Notes: generated by a model not told the origin, from the letters alone. Shown: positions 7,344-16,079, numbered from the stretch's first letter. The stretch: DNA of 22,128 bases from CAYPYI01 sp964415085 (GCA_964415085.1 CAYPYI010000018.1:1-22128); one strand, 5' to 3'. Made by a program: numbers and translations.

Positions 7344-8168
7344 ATGAGTTCAGCTAAGCTTTATATTTGTCCAACACCAATAGGTAATTTAGAAGATATA
7401 ACAATAAGAACTTTAAATATATTAGAAGAAGTAGATTTAATTGCCGCGGAAGATACAAGAAGATCATTAAAACTTTTAAATCATTATGAAATAAAAAAAC
7501 CTTTAACAAGCTATCATGAGCATAATAAAAATGAAAAAGGACCAAAGTTAATAGAACATTTATTAAATGGAGAAAGTATAGCCCTTGTTTCAGATGCAGG
7601 TATGCCAGGAATATCAGACCCAGGAGAAGATTTAATTAAGCTATGTATTAATGAAAAAATAGAAGTAATTGTCCTTCCTGGAGCAACTGCAGCAATTACA
7701 GCCTTAGTAGGTTCAGGCCTTAATACACGTAAATTTGTATTTGAAGGATTTTTGTCTTCAGTAAAAAAAGAAAGAAAAAAAGAATTAGAAAACTTAAAAT
7801 ATGAAAAAAGAACTATGATAATATATGAATCTCCTTATAGAATAAAAGATACGCTTAAAGATATGTTAGATATCTTAGGTAATAGACAAATAGCAGTAAA
7901 TAGAGAATTAACAAAGAAATTTGAAGAGATTATTAGAAGTGATATTTCAAGTGTTATAGAAGAATTTTCAAATAGGGAAATAAAAGGTGAGTTTGTTTTA
8001 ATTGTTGAGGGTAGTAAAGAAGAAGAAGAGAAGGAAGAAATAAATATTAAGGAAGAACTACTTAAATATATGAATGAAGGTCTATCAAAAAGTAAGAGTG
8101 TAAAGCTTGTTTGTAAGGAGCATAATCTTCCTAAAAATGAAGTTTATGAAATTAGCTTAGAACTTTAA
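7344..8168 (+). CDS. rsmI: 16S rRNA 2'-O-methyltransferase RsmI
   Basis: Methylates the ribose 2'-OH of C1402 in 16S rRNA. The family signatures are clear: LYICPTPIGNLEDITIRTL (6-24), AAEDTRRS (34-41), ALVSDAGMPGISDPG (80-94) and LPGATAAITAL (111-121), all parts of the tetrapyrrole-methylase-like SAM fold. The 274-aa length is normal. AAGGTGAT at 7333-7340 precedes the ATG at 7344; the ORF could open earlier but would then overlap the methyltransferase by about 25 codons, so the later start is taken. Confidence 0.94.
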   Translation: MSSAKLYICPTPIGNLEDITIRTLNILEEVDLIAAEDTRRSLKLLNHYEIKKPLTSYHEHNKNEKGPKLIEHLLNGESIALVSDAGMPGISDPGEDLIKLCINEKIEVIVLPGATAAITALVGSGLNTRKFVFEGFLSSVKKERKKELENLKYEKRTMIIYESPYRIKDTLKDMLDILGNRQIAVNRELTKKFEEIIRSDISSVIEEFSNREIKGEFVLIVEGSKEEEEKEEINIKEELLKYMNEGLSKSKSVKLVCKEHNLPKNEVYEISLEL

Positions 8169-8198
8169 TTTGACTTAATTTTTTATTAAATTGTTTAG

Positions 8199-8204
8199 TA
8201 TAAT
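8199..8204 (+). promoter_or_regulatory. Probable -10 box of fumC
   Basis: A perfect TATAAT lies 65 bp upstream of the fumC start. TTGACT at 8170-8175 lies 23 bp upstream, too far for a normal -35; TTAATT at 8175-8180 gives an 18-bp spacer. The box is real-looking but the -35 choice is unsure. Confidence 0.4.
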
Positions 8205-8269
8205 CAAACAAGTTGGGTATAAGATAAATAAGATATTAATCGGTTATGCTAAATAAGGAGGAAAAGTTA

Positions 8270-9634
8270 ATGGAATACAGAATTGAAAAAGATACAATGG
8301 GTGAGATAAAAGTTCCTAAAGAAAAGTACTGGGGAGCTCAGACACAAAGAAGCTTTCAAAATTTTGAAATAGGTATAGAAAAAATGCCTGAAGAAGTAAT
8401 TAAAGCATTTGGAGTATTAAAAAAAGCTGCAGCAATTACTAATAATAAATTAGGTAAATTAGACGATGAAAAGACACAAGTAATATCACAAGTATGCGAT
8501 GAAATAATAGATGGAAAATTAGATGGTAATTTCCCACTTGCAGTATGGCAAACAGGTAGTGGAACACAAAGCAATATGAACGTAAATGAAGTTGTTGCGA
8601 ATAGAAGTAATGAGATAAAGGGTGAAAAATTAATTCATCCAAATGACCATGTAAACATGTCACAAAGTTCTAATGATACTTTCCCAACAGCTATGAATAT
8701 AGCAGCAGTAGTTGCTGTTGAGGATGATTTACTTCCAGCTATTAGAGAAATAAAAGAAACTTTTAAAAGATTAGAAGAAGAAAACAAAGGTATAGTAAAA
8801 ACAGGTAGAACACATCTTCAAGATGCTGTTCCAATTGGCTTTGACCAAGAGATAAGCGCTTGGAGAGTAATGATGGAAAAAGCAGAAAAAAATATTGAAG
8901 AGTCAATAGAAGGATTAAAAGAGTTAGCACTGGGTGGAACAGCTGTAGGAACAGGTCTTAATGGACATCCTGATTTTGGAAGAGTTTCAGCAGAAGAAAT
9001 TGCAAAACTTACTGGTAAAGATTTTATAACAGCAGATAACAAATTCTACTCATTAACAAGTAGAAGTGACTTGGTATATGCTCATGGAGCATTAAAAGCA
9101 TTAGCTGCAGACTTAATGAAAATAGCTAATGATGTAAGATGGTTAGCAAGTGGTCCAAGATGTGGTATAGGTGAAATATTTATTCCTGAGAATGAACCAG
9201 GAAGTTCAATTATGCCTGGAAAAGTAAACCCAACACAAAGTGAAGCTTTAACAATGGTTGTAGCTCAAGTTATGGGTAATGATGTATCAATAGGTTTTGG
9301 AGCAAGTCAAGGAAACTTCCAACTAAATGTATTTATGCCTATGAATATATTCAATTTCCTACAATCAGTAAAATTATTAGCAGATGGAATTAGATCTTTT
9401 AATAAAAACTGTGCATCTGGAATAAAAGCAAACAAAGAGAAAATGAAGGAAAATTTAGATAAGTCTTTAATGTTAGTTACAGCATTAAATCCTCATATAG
9501 GATATGAAAATTCAGCAAAAATTGCAAAAACAGCACACAAAAATCACACGACTTTGAAAGAAGAAGCCGTTAATTTAGGTTTTTTAAGTGCAGAAGAATT
9601 TGATAAAATAATGAACCCAGAGAAAATGATATAA
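8270..9634 (+). CDS. fumC: Class II fumarate hydratase
   Basis: An oxygen-stable, iron-free fumarase that interconverts fumarate and malate. Signatures: QTGSGTQSNMNVNEVVANR (94-112), HVNMSQSSNDTFPTAMNIA (127-145), the catalytic-site segment TGRTHLQDAVPIGF (178-191), and the superfamily loop GSSIMPGKVNPTQSE (311-325). The 454-aa length is normal. AAGGAGG at 8255-8261 lies eight bases before ATG 8270, so the in-frame ATG at 8246, which precedes that site, is rejected. The gene stands alone between rsmI and a terminator. Many anaerobic Clostridia use the two-subunit Fe-S fumarase instead; here the class II form is present. Confidence 0.95.
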   Translation: MEYRIEKDTMGEIKVPKEKYWGAQTQRSFQNFEIGIEKMPEEVIKAFGVLKKAAAITNNKLGKLDDEKTQVISQVCDEIIDGKLDGNFPLAVWQTGSGTQSNMNVNEVVANRSNEIKGEKLIHPNDHVNMSQSSNDTFPTAMNIAAVVAVEDDLLPAIREIKETFKRLEEENKGIVKTGRTHLQDAVPIGFDQEISAWRVMMEKAEKNIEESIEGLKELALGGTAVGTGLNGHPDFGRVSAEEIAKLTGKDFITADNKFYSLTSRSDLVYAHGALKALAADLMKIANDVRWLASGPRCGIGEIFIPENEPGSSIMPGKVNPTQSEALTMVVAQVMGNDVSIGFGASQGNFQLNVFMPMNIFNFLQSVKLLADGIRSFNKNCASGIKANKEKMKENLDKSLMLVTALNPHIGYENSAKIAKTAHKNHTTLKEEAVNLGFLSAEEFDKIMNPEKMI

Positions 9635-9640
9635 TTTTAG

Positions 9641-9670
9641 GCCTAGCTTTATTTTGCTAGGCTTTTTTTT
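9641..9670 (+). terminator. Intrinsic terminator of fumC
   Basis: Stem GCCTAGC (9641-9647) with GCTAGGC (9656-9662), an 8-nt loop, then eight Ts. It starts six bases past the stop codon. Confidence 0.88.
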
Positions 9671-9739
9671 ACATTATTTTAGCAATTAATATCTATTAAA
9701 TAAATGGATTAATTTAAACAAAATAAGTAAAGTCTTAAA

Positions 9740-9748
9740 TGTTATAAT
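9740..9748 (+). promoter_or_regulatory. Extended -10 promoter for the exported peptidase-like gene
   Basis: TGTTATAAT fits an extended -10 (TGn plus TATAAT). No clear -35 is visible. A start near 9755 would leave a leader of about 160 nt before the ATG at 9917. Confidence 0.45.
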
Positions 9749-9794
9749 ATATTTAAAGATAGTAAGAAAAATATTAGTTTAATAAAGACTATAA

Positions 9795-9895
9795 ATAGCC
9801 GATATATTATTTATACAACAAATAGATTATAAATATAAACTAAAATTTTTAAATATAGAATGAGCTTTAAAGATAGTTATATACATATTGGCTAT
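9795..9895 (+). repeat. Long-range inverted repeat in the leader
   Basis: ATAGCCGATAT (9795-9805) pairs with ATATTGGCTAT (9885-9895), 11 bp with one wobble, enclosing 79 nt. The 3' arm ends about ten bases before the GGAGG of the next gene, so the leader RNA could fold just above the ribosome site. Confidence 0.4.
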
Positions 9896-9916
9896 AAATT
9901 AAAATGGAGGTTTATA

Positions 9917-10789
9917 ATGAAAACACATAAAAAAATATTAGTATATGTACTTATAATATCAATGCTTGTTTCTAATATGGGACTTATTTTTGCATCAAAT
10001 AATAAGGATTTAAACTTAATAATTAATAATGAAAAAATAGATGCGGATATAATTTCTCAAAATGGCAGAACATTACTTCCTATGAGAAAAGTATTTGAGA
10101 TATTAGGAGCTAAGGTAGATTGGAATCAAGCTAAAAAAGAAGTAACAGGTACAAAGGGAGATATAGAAGTAAAGTTAGCTATTGGAAGCAATATAGCTAA
10201 AGTAAATGGTGAAGAATTTACTTTGGATGTACCAGCACAAATAATTGGTAGCTTAACTTATGTACCAGTGAGATTTGTCGGAGAAGCTTTAAATAATAAA
10301 GTGGATTGGGATCATGATACAAGAACGGTTTTAATTGACTCTGATAAAACATTAGTAAAAGACATACTAAAAGACGCTAAATTAGAATCAAAAGGATTAA
10401 GTGAAGAGAAGGTATATAATTCTATGATAGCTTTAGCGGATAAATATCCTAATTGGACTAAATGGGATAATAGCAATAGATATGACTGGAAAGGTGGACT
10501 ATGGGGCACAGGCTATGGATGTGTTGGGTTTGCATTCATGTTAAGTGATGCAGCTTTTGGAAATCTACCTGCTAGAAAAATTACAGACTTAAAAAATTAT
10601 GATTTAAAAGTTGGAGACATTATCAGAATAAATGGAGATACACATTCTGTTATTGTTTTAGAAATAAATGGTGATGACGTAGTTATAGCAGAAGGAAATG
10701 TAATGGGAATGATAGTATGGGGTAGAGTTGGTTCCTTAGAAGAAATAAAAGAATATGCAGACTATGTAGTTACAAGATATCCTAATTAA
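9917..10789 (+). CDS. Exported protein: copper-amine-oxidase-N-like domain plus Cys/His hydrolase-like domain
   Basis: A 290-aa exported protein of unknown substrate. A signal peptide (MKTHKKIL, then a hydrophobic core to about residue 27) is followed by a domain like the N-terminal repeat of copper amine oxidases (about 33-141), with GRTLLPMRKVFEILGAKVDW and YVPVRFVGEALNNKVDWD. Such domains in Firmicutes are usually cell-surface modules with no copper role. The C-terminal part (about 165-290) has GYGCVGFAFML (Cys202), GDTHSVIVLE (His243) and IAEGN (259-261), an order that fits a CHAP or NlpC/P60-type cysteine hydrolase acting on cell wall. The TGGAGG site at 9905-9910 supports ATG 9917 over the in-frame ATG at 9860. 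Catalytic function is inferred from these three motifs only. Confidence 0.75.
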   Translation: MKTHKKILVYVLIISMLVSNMGLIFASNNKDLNLIINNEKIDADIISQNGRTLLPMRKVFEILGAKVDWNQAKKEVTGTKGDIEVKLAIGSNIAKVNGEEFTLDVPAQIIGSLTYVPVRFVGEALNNKVDWDHDTRTVLIDSDKTLVKDILKDAKLESKGLSEEKVYNSMIALADKYPNWTKWDNSNRYDWKGGLWGTGYGCVGFAFMLSDAAFGNLPARKITDLKNYDLKVGDIIRINGDTHSVIVLEINGDDVVIAEGNVMGMIVWGRVGSLEEIKEYADYVVTRYPN

Positions 10790-11301
10790 TATAAAATCGA
10801 TAAAATTTATTATCTAAGACTATACTTATTACTAAAATGATTAATTTAACCATATATACATATAATTAGCTGAATTATAATTTTAATTATAAAATTTAAT
10901 ATAAAATTTCTATTTCATATGTCTTTGGCACATACATTTTGCCCTTATTAGGCTTTTAAGATAGTTCTATGAAAATATGGCTATAAATAGAATACAAGAT
11001 AAAATACAAAGTTTGTTTAAATATAATTAATAATTATTAATAAGTTTAATTATTAATAGCAATAATATATCTATATACAAATGCACAAGAGAATATAACT
11101 AAAAATATAATTTCTAGTTTAAAATGGCTCAAGTTAAAGTTTGTAAATATAATACTAAATCTTTTTATAAATACATATAAAAATGATAATTTAATAAATT
11201 ATTATTAGAGTCATTTTCTATAAGTCTTCAAGTATAAGTTAAATATTGAAGAAAATAGTGAATCTTACTAATAGAATTAAAAGTAAAGGAGACAGTATGA
11301 T
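10790..11301 (+). other. 512-bp AT-rich non-coding stretch
   Basis: Every frame is broken by stops and no tRNA, rRNA or repeat array is seen. There are short AT-only inverted repeats (for example 10860-10880 and around 11030-11055). A hairpin-like element at 11180-11217 pairs AAAATGA with TCATTTT around an inner AT stem, and TCTTCAA (11225-11231) pairs with TTGAAGA (11246-11252) in the leader of the next gene. None is strong enough to name. Confidence 0.5.
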
Positions 11302-12702
11302 ATGAAAAATAATTTAAACAACTTCAAAACAAAAGTTTTAACAATATTTATACTAGTATTGGCGGTTTTACTGTTTGCTAATTTAAGTGCATTTGCTCTT
11401 AAAAACAACTTTAGTGATGTGAAAAAGAGTGACTGGTTTTATAAAAGTGTATTAGAGGCGGTAGATATAGGTCTTACAAATGGATATGAAGATAATACTT
11501 TTAGACCAAATAATAAAGTAGTATTATCAGAAGTTTTAAAAGTAGCACTAGAGATAAAAGACATAGAATATGAAATTTTACCAGGAGCTAAATGGTATGC
11601 TAATATTCAAGAAGTATCCAATAAAAATAAAATATACACAGGTAATACTAAAATAAATAAAGAAGTAACAAGAAAAGATGTAGTAGATATTGTATTTAAT
11701 ATTCTAGATGGGAAAGAAGAAGTAAGTAAAATTGATTTTAAAGATCATGTTGATGGTAAAGTTGGGTTTTTAGTAAATAGAGATATAATAAATGGATATA
11801 AAATAGATGGTAAAAATTATTTCAAGCCAAATAATAATATAACTAGAGCTGAATTTTTCACTATAATGTCTAAAGTATATTCATATAGTGATGTTGATAG
11901 GAACTTAAGTGAAGGTTTTTCCAATTTAAACATGGATAAAAATTTAAAATTTAATGAAGATATAAAAAATTATTATGATATAAAAGAAAATATGATGTAT
12001 AAGGTATTAAATGATAGGGATATATTCACAGTTAAGTCTAATCCAAGTGTTAAATTTGCTGATTTTAGAGATATGACCTTTGAGGCTCACCAAGTTTTAA
12101 ATGACAAGTATCCTGAATATTTTAGCTATTATAATATGACTACAGTAGGAGAAGACTATATAGGAAATGATAAATACTATTATGCACAATTAAAAGTACC
12201 ACAAGGAAATAGATATGATAACAAAAGTCATATACAAAGAAGAAATGAATCTTTAAAAGTATTAGATGATATAGTAGATAACTTAATTAGTAATGGTCAG
12301 ATAAGTAGTAGCAACAAAGATATAGATAATGCTAGAGTAATATATGACTATATACTTGATAATATTGAATACTTTGACGATGAGCGAACTGATAAAGATA
12401 TAGTAGATTATGATAGTTTCGATGTTTATGGGTTTACTCATAAAAATAAGGGTGTATGTCAAGCATATGTAGGATCATTAAACTATATGTTAAGAAAAGT
12501 AGGAATTGAAGCTGTTGGCGTTGCAGGAAAAGACATATATGATGATATACCACATGTATGGACAAAGGCTGTAATAGATGGTAAAGAAGTTTATATTGAT
12601 CCAACATTTGGTGGACAAGCAGGAAGGGATAAATACTTTATAATGGATAGAGATTTCTATGAAAAAACATATATAGAAAGAAAATATAAGTATGATAAAT
12701 AA
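11302..12702 (+). CDS. Surface protein: three SLH repeats plus transglutaminase-like domain
   Basis: A 466-aa exported protein. After the signal peptide (to about residue 32) come three S-layer-homology repeats: 37-83 (FSDVKKSDWFYKSV...GYEDNTFRPN), about 95-135 (degenerate), and 145-193 (INGYKIDGKNYFKPNNNITRAEF), which should anchor it to secondary wall polymers. A linker (about 200-340) leads to a transglutaminase-like/protease core with the triad Cys386 (NKGVCQAYV), His418 (PHVWTKAVIDG) and Asp433 (YIDPTF). The AAAGGAGA site before ATG 11302 fixes the start; an ATG at 11297 meets a stop at once. In this superfamily such secreted proteins may crosslink, deamidate or cleave proteins; which applies here is not known. 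Confidence 0.88.
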   Translation: MKNNLNNFKTKVLTIFILVLAVLLFANLSAFALKNNFSDVKKSDWFYKSVLEAVDIGLTNGYEDNTFRPNNKVVLSEVLKVALEIKDIEYEILPGAKWYANIQEVSNKNKIYTGNTKINKEVTRKDVVDIVFNILDGKEEVSKIDFKDHVDGKVGFLVNRDIINGYKIDGKNYFKPNNNITRAEFFTIMSKVYSYSDVDRNLSEGFSNLNMDKNLKFNEDIKNYYDIKENMMYKVLNDRDIFTVKSNPSVKFADFRDMTFEAHQVLNDKYPEYFSYYNMTTVGEDYIGNDKYYYAQLKVPQGNRYDNKSHIQRRNESLKVLDDIVDNLISNGQISSSNKDIDNARVIYDYILDNIEYFDDERTDKDIVDYDSFDVYGFTHKNKGVCQAYVGSLNYMLRKVGIEAVGVAGKDIYDDIPHVWTKAVIDGKEVYIDPTFGGQAGRDKYFIMDRDFYEKTYIERKYKYDK

Positions 12703-12755
12703 AATCTTTGATTAAAATATTAAAAATAAAAAAAAAATAAAAAACAAAAAAACAA

Positions 12756-12793
12756 AAAATGCCAAGATCTTAATCTTAAGATTTTGGCATTTT
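12756..12793. terminator. Bidirectional terminator between convergent genes
   Basis: A 17-bp stem, 12756-12772 with 12777-12793, with one G-T wobble and a 4-nt loop. A long A-rich run before it (12717-12759) gives an excellent U-tract for the minus-strand gene, and TTTT closes the plus side. Confidence 0.88.
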
Positions 12794-12811
12794 GCTATCT
12801 AGTTAAAACAA

Positions 12812-13231
12812 TTAATATTTTGTTTTTTTATATTTTTTTCTTATCTTAAGATTAACATATATTTGCAGAATAAGTCCTAAAACTGAAGATAATAAAAAAA
12901 TTAATTCTTTGTCTTTAAAGGGTAAATATGTAAGTAAGAATCCAATAAAGATTGTAATTGGAAATATATATTTAGCAAGAAAACTTAAATTTTTAAATTC
13001 TTCTTCATATATTTGCTGAAGCAATTTTTTATTATATTCATTTTCATAAACTTTTTGTCTAGATGTACTAGTGTAAATTCCTGATATTAATATAAATATA
13101 TATAAGAGTAATAAAAATACATTAAGAAGAGAAATATTATAACTATTTTTAATAGCTAAAAAATTATCTATTATTCCGAAAATTCCAATAAATATTGAAG
13201 CAAAGAACAATCGTTTATCATATATCTCCAT
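12812..13231 (-). CDS. Small four-helix membrane protein, unknown
   Basis: I do not recognise this 139-aa protein. Four hydrophobic stretches are visible (about residues 8-26, 33-52, 86-104 and 109-127), grouped as two pairs around a charged, probably helical cytoplasmic segment (about 53-83, STSRQKVYENEYNKKLLQQIYEEE), and a very basic C-terminus ends in KIRKKYKKTKY. AAGGAGGG (plus-strand complement at 13237-13244) lies five bases before the ATG, so translation is well supported. It is a single gene between terminators, not joined to the LacI operon. Confidence 0.7.
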   Translation of the reverse strand: MEIYDKRLFFASIFIGIFGIIDNFLAIKNSYNISLLNVFLLLLYIFILISGIYTSTSRQKVYENEYNKKLLQQIYEEEFKNLSFLAKYIFPITIFIGFLLTYLPFKDKELIFLLSSVLGLILQIYVNLKIRKKYKKTKY

Positions 13232-13324
13232 AAAAACCCTCCTTAAATTAAATAATATAAGCTATATTATCTATATTCTATCACAATAGTTTAAAGGTGT
13301 ATAAGTTTTATCTACTAGATTTAC

Positions 13325-13374
13325 TAGTTTAAAATAAAAAATAATAGAATATAGCTTAGCCATATTCTATTATT
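13325..13374 (-). terminator. Terminator of the DASS-lacI operon
   Basis: A perfect 13-bp stem, 13340-13352 with 13362-13374, with a 9-nt loop. On the minus strand it is followed by TTTTTATTTT. It lies 21 bp past the end of the regulator gene. Confidence 0.82.
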
Positions 13375-13395
13375 AAAATTACATATATAAATAAG

Positions 13396-14466
13396 TTATT
13401 CTATATTGCTTTTTAAAAAGGATGTAGATTTTCTAATAGATAAATCCACATCTACAACATAATCATTAACATCTTCGCCTTCTAGAATATCAAGAAGAAG
13501 ATCTACTGACTTTTCTCCAACTATTTTAGAATTTTGATTAATAGATGTAAGTGCTGGATTTGTTATAGGCGCGATTATTCCGTCATCATATCCTATTACA
13601 GAAATATCTTCTGGAACAGAAATTCCTTGAGAAGATAAAAACTTAATTATACCAGATGCAACTAAATCATTAGGTGCAAGTATAGCATCACAATCTATTC
13701 CGCTTGATATTATATCTTTAGCAACATTATATCCTGCATTATAATCATAGTTTGTAATAAAAATTAAATCTTCATCATAAGGAATTCCTTCTTCTTTCAA
13801 GGCTTTTCTATATCCTTTAAACCTATCTAAAGATGTATAAAAACCGGCCTCTTTTGAATTAGATAATTGTTTAATATCATCAATTCCATCTGGAATATCC
13901 CAAAAACCTGCAATAAAACAAATTTTTCTTCTATTAAGTCTCATCATATACTTAGTAGCAATATATCCACCTTTAATATTATCTACATATACATGAGGTA
14001 TATCAGCTACAACATTTCTTCTATAAGAAATAACAACAGGTATATTTTTAAAATATTCTATTTCTTCGAAAACCTCATTTCTAGAAATAGGACAATATAT
14101 AAGTCCATCTAATACAGACTTGGATAAATGTTGTAAAGATCGTTTCTCTTGATCTAAGCTACCATTAGCAGAAGAGATAATAATATTATTATTCATTTGC
14201 TGGGCACGTGTAATAGCACCGGCAGCAATTGATGTAAAGAATGGATTACTTAGATCTGGAAGAAGTAGGCCAATTGTTCCTGTATTCTGACCCTTCATAA
14301 ATCTAGCAGCTGCATTAGGTATATAGTTTAACCTTTCTACAGCTGTCCATACCTTAACACCAAGTTCTGAATCCTTATCTATTATATCGTTAATAACTCT
14401 TGATACCGTCGAGACAGAAACATCTGCTTCTTCGGCAACATCTTTCATCGTCACATCTTTTTTCAT
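13396..14466 (-). CDS. LacI/GalR-family transcriptional regulator
   Basis: A 356-aa repressor-type protein. The N-terminal helix-turn-helix is MKDVAEEADVSVSTVSRVIN (7-26), followed by the hinge helix NAAARFMK (51-58), in which Met replaces the usual minor-groove Leu. Residues 62 onward form a periplasmic-binding-protein-like effector domain (GTIGLLLPDLSNPFF, DAILAPNDLVASGI, PEDISVIGYDD). It sits 19 bp after the DASS transporter gene, preceded by AAGGAAG, and is co-transcribed with it. Two copies of a palindrome with a central CG, the hallmark of LacI-family operators, lie in the divergent region upstream. It probably represses both arms and itself until an effector, likely the imported carboxylate or a product, binds. 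Confidence 0.92.
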   Translation of the reverse strand: MKKDVTMKDVAEEADVSVSTVSRVINDIIDKDSELGVKVWTAVERLNYIPNAAARFMKGQNTGTIGLLLPDLSNPFFTSIAAGAITRAQQMNNNIIISSANGSLDQEKRSLQHLSKSVLDGLIYCPISRNEVFEEIEYFKNIPVVISYRRNVVADIPHVYVDNIKGGYIATKYMMRLNRRKICFIAGFWDIPDGIDDIKQLSNSKEAGFYTSLDRFKGYRKALKEEGIPYDEDLIFITNYDYNAGYNVAKDIISSGIDCDAILAPNDLVASGIIKFLSSQGISVPEDISVIGYDDGIIAPITNPALTSINQNSKIVGEKSVDLLLDILEGEDVNDYVVDVDLSIRKSTSFLKSNIE

Positions 14467-14485
14467 AGAATAACCACTTCCTTAT

Positions 14486-15886
14486 TTATAATAATCCTGT
14501 TAAATGCCACCATGGTATTTGAACTAAAATAGTAGTAATAAATACAACTACTGTAAGAGGAATCCCAAGTTTTATAACATATGAATCAGTATACATTCCG
14601 AAATCATCTCCAAGTCCTACAAGCATAGTCATATGCTGATAAGGAAGGATATAATGAAAGGCAACTGATGTATAAACTAAAAGTACTGGAACCAATGGAT
14701 TTAAACCAGAACCTTGTGTATAACTTAAAAATGCTGGTATAGCCACTCCCATAACCGCCATAACACTTCCTAAAACCATATGAAGTCCTACTGATACTAC
14801 TGTTATAAGTAGAGCAAATAGATAAATATTCTCAGGTATACTTGCTGGAAGTATAACAGAGGCAATCCAAGAATTCATTCCTGTTATTGCACCAATTTTT
14901 CCTATTGATAAAGCTGCTGTTAAGAAAAATAAAGTATCAATTGGTATACTTTTCCAAGAACTAGCATCCAAAACTTCTCCTACAATAGGGAAACTCATAA
15001 GTATTGCAACAAGTATAGTAACCCAACCCAAATCAATTCCATGTATAAAGTCTGTCATCCATAAAATAATTGCAATTATAACCCAAAAAATTGTTCTTTT
15101 TTCTATAGCATCAATCTTTCCTAAATCTTCTAGCTTTGATTTTATTAAATCTTTATCTATAACAACTTCACTCGTTGGTTTAAATAAAAGTATTATTAAT
15201 AGATAAGTCATTAAACTTGCAAATAATGCTGGTACTCCCATATGAATAAACCATCCAACCCATCCTAAGTCTACGCCAGAAAAATCAACAGCAATAATAT
15301 TTATAGTACTATCTGCAGTTAAAAATACCATTGCAGTAGGTACTGCTGATGCAAAAACAGAAAAACCAATAATTTTTTGATCTTCTTTATTAATATTTGC
15401 ACTTTCTATTACTACTTTCATAACGGATAAAACTAAAAAAGCTCTTGGCCATGGATGAGGGATTAAAAGGCCTAGTATTATTTGAAGAATAAATGTTGAG
15501 AAAATAATACTTTTAAATGAATTAACGTATTTGATAATAAACATATATGCAATTCTTTCTCCAAGTCCAGATCTATTAACAGCATCTGAAATTAAATATG
15601 CGCCAATTACTAAGTAAATAGTAGATGATGTCCAAAGTGAAAGAACTTCTGAAGCTTCTGCTACATTTAAAATTATAAGCCCCACTAGATAGAATAAAGA
15701 TGTATATCCCGGGTTTGCTACTTTCGTTGCCCAAAATATAACTGTCATAATACTAAGCGCTAAAGCTTTTTGTCCTTCTATCGATAAGCCATTAATATCT
15801 AAATTTATAATAATAAAAAATGCTAAGATACCAATTATAAAACTTAGATATTTTTTAGTATTACTATTTTTAAGTCTGTTAGACAT
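14486..15886 (-). CDS. DASS/SLC13-family carboxylate transporter
   Basis: A 466-aa inner-membrane protein with about 11-12 hydrophobic helices, of the divalent anion:sodium symporter (SLC13) family. Supporting segments are FWATKVANPGYTSLFYLVG, the motif region FLTADSTINIIAVDFSG, the repeat-2 helices WKSIPIDTLFFLTAALSIGKIG, and the C-terminal ILPYQHMTMLVGLGDDFGMY. Family members carry di- and tricarboxylates such as succinate, malate, citrate or tartrate. AGGAGG six bases before the ATG fixes the start. It is the first gene of the minus arm, with an operator between its -10 box and start. The same locus encodes a second, unrelated carboxylate uptake system (TctABC). Confidence 0.85.
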   Translation of the reverse strand: MSNRLKNSNTKKYLSFIIGILAFFIIINLDINGLSIEGQKALALSIMTVIFWATKVANPGYTSLFYLVGLIILNVAEASEVLSLWTSSTIYLVIGAYLISDAVNRSGLGERIAYMFIIKYVNSFKSIIFSTFILQIILGLLIPHPWPRAFLVLSVMKVVIESANINKEDQKIIGFSVFASAVPTAMVFLTADSTINIIAVDFSGVDLGWVGWFIHMGVPALFASLMTYLLIILLFKPTSEVVIDKDLIKSKLEDLGKIDAIEKRTIFWVIIAIILWMTDFIHGIDLGWVTILVAILMSFPIVGEVLDASSWKSIPIDTLFFLTAALSIGKIGAITGMNSWIASVILPASIPENIYLFALLITVVSVGLHMVLGSVMAVMGVAIPAFLSYTQGSGLNPLVPVLLVYTSVAFHYILPYQHMTMLVGLGDDFGMYTDSYVIKLGIPLTVVVFITTILVQIPWWHLTGLL

Positions 15887-15908
15887 TTCCTACCTCCTAA
15901 ATCCAATT

Positions 15909-15926
15909 TCAGAAATCGTTTGCTGA
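15909..15926. promoter_or_regulatory. LacI-type operator of the DASS-lacI operon
   Basis: An 18-bp interrupted palindrome, TCAGnAAnCGnTTnCTGA, with the central CG typical of LacI/GalR operators. It lies five bases downstream of the minus-strand -10 box, where a bound repressor would block initiation or escape. Its first 16 bases recur exactly at 16080-16095. Confidence 0.8.
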
Positions 15927-15931
15927 TATTA

Positions 15932-15960
15932 AGTATATAATAATGAAATTTAAAATTCAA
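15932..15960 (-). promoter_or_regulatory. Promoter of the DASS-lacI operon
   Basis: Reading on the minus strand: TTGAAT (15955-15960), a 17-bp spacer, TATACT (15932-15937). It is a near-consensus sigma-A promoter about 45 bp upstream of the transporter ATG, and its -10 is identical to that of the divergent promoter. Confidence 0.75.
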
Positions 15961-16041
15961 GGATAATTAAATTTATAAAAAAAGGTTAATAAACATACCT
16001 AAATAGGCAATATCCTTAAAATTGAGTGATTACTAATAATA

Positions 16042-16070
16042 TTGACATATATAAGAAAATGTTTTATACT
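16042..16070 (+). promoter_or_regulatory. Promoter of the tctCBA-enolpyruvyltransferase operon
   Basis: A perfect TTGACA (16042-16047), a 17-bp spacer, TATACT (16065-16070). It is the best promoter in the window, and its expected start point falls just before the operator at 16080. Confidence 0.85.
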
Positions 16071-16079
16071 GAAAATATA

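Noticed and set aside
8170..8204. TTGACT at 8170 as the -35 of fumC
   Set aside because: The 23-bp spacing to the TATAAT is too long for a normal sigma-A promoter.
10790..11301. A tRNA, small RNA or CRISPR in the long non-coding stretch
   Set aside because: No cloverleaf, no regularly spaced repeat and no strong hairpin with promoter was found; only AT-rich short inverted repeats.
12717..12759. A long A-rich run as a separate repeat element
   Set aside because: It is best explained as the U-tract of the minus-strand terminator.
13867..14112. A plus-strand ORF of 81 codons inside the lacI-type gene
   Set aside because: Low-complexity antisense reading of a well-supported coding region, with no ribosome site.
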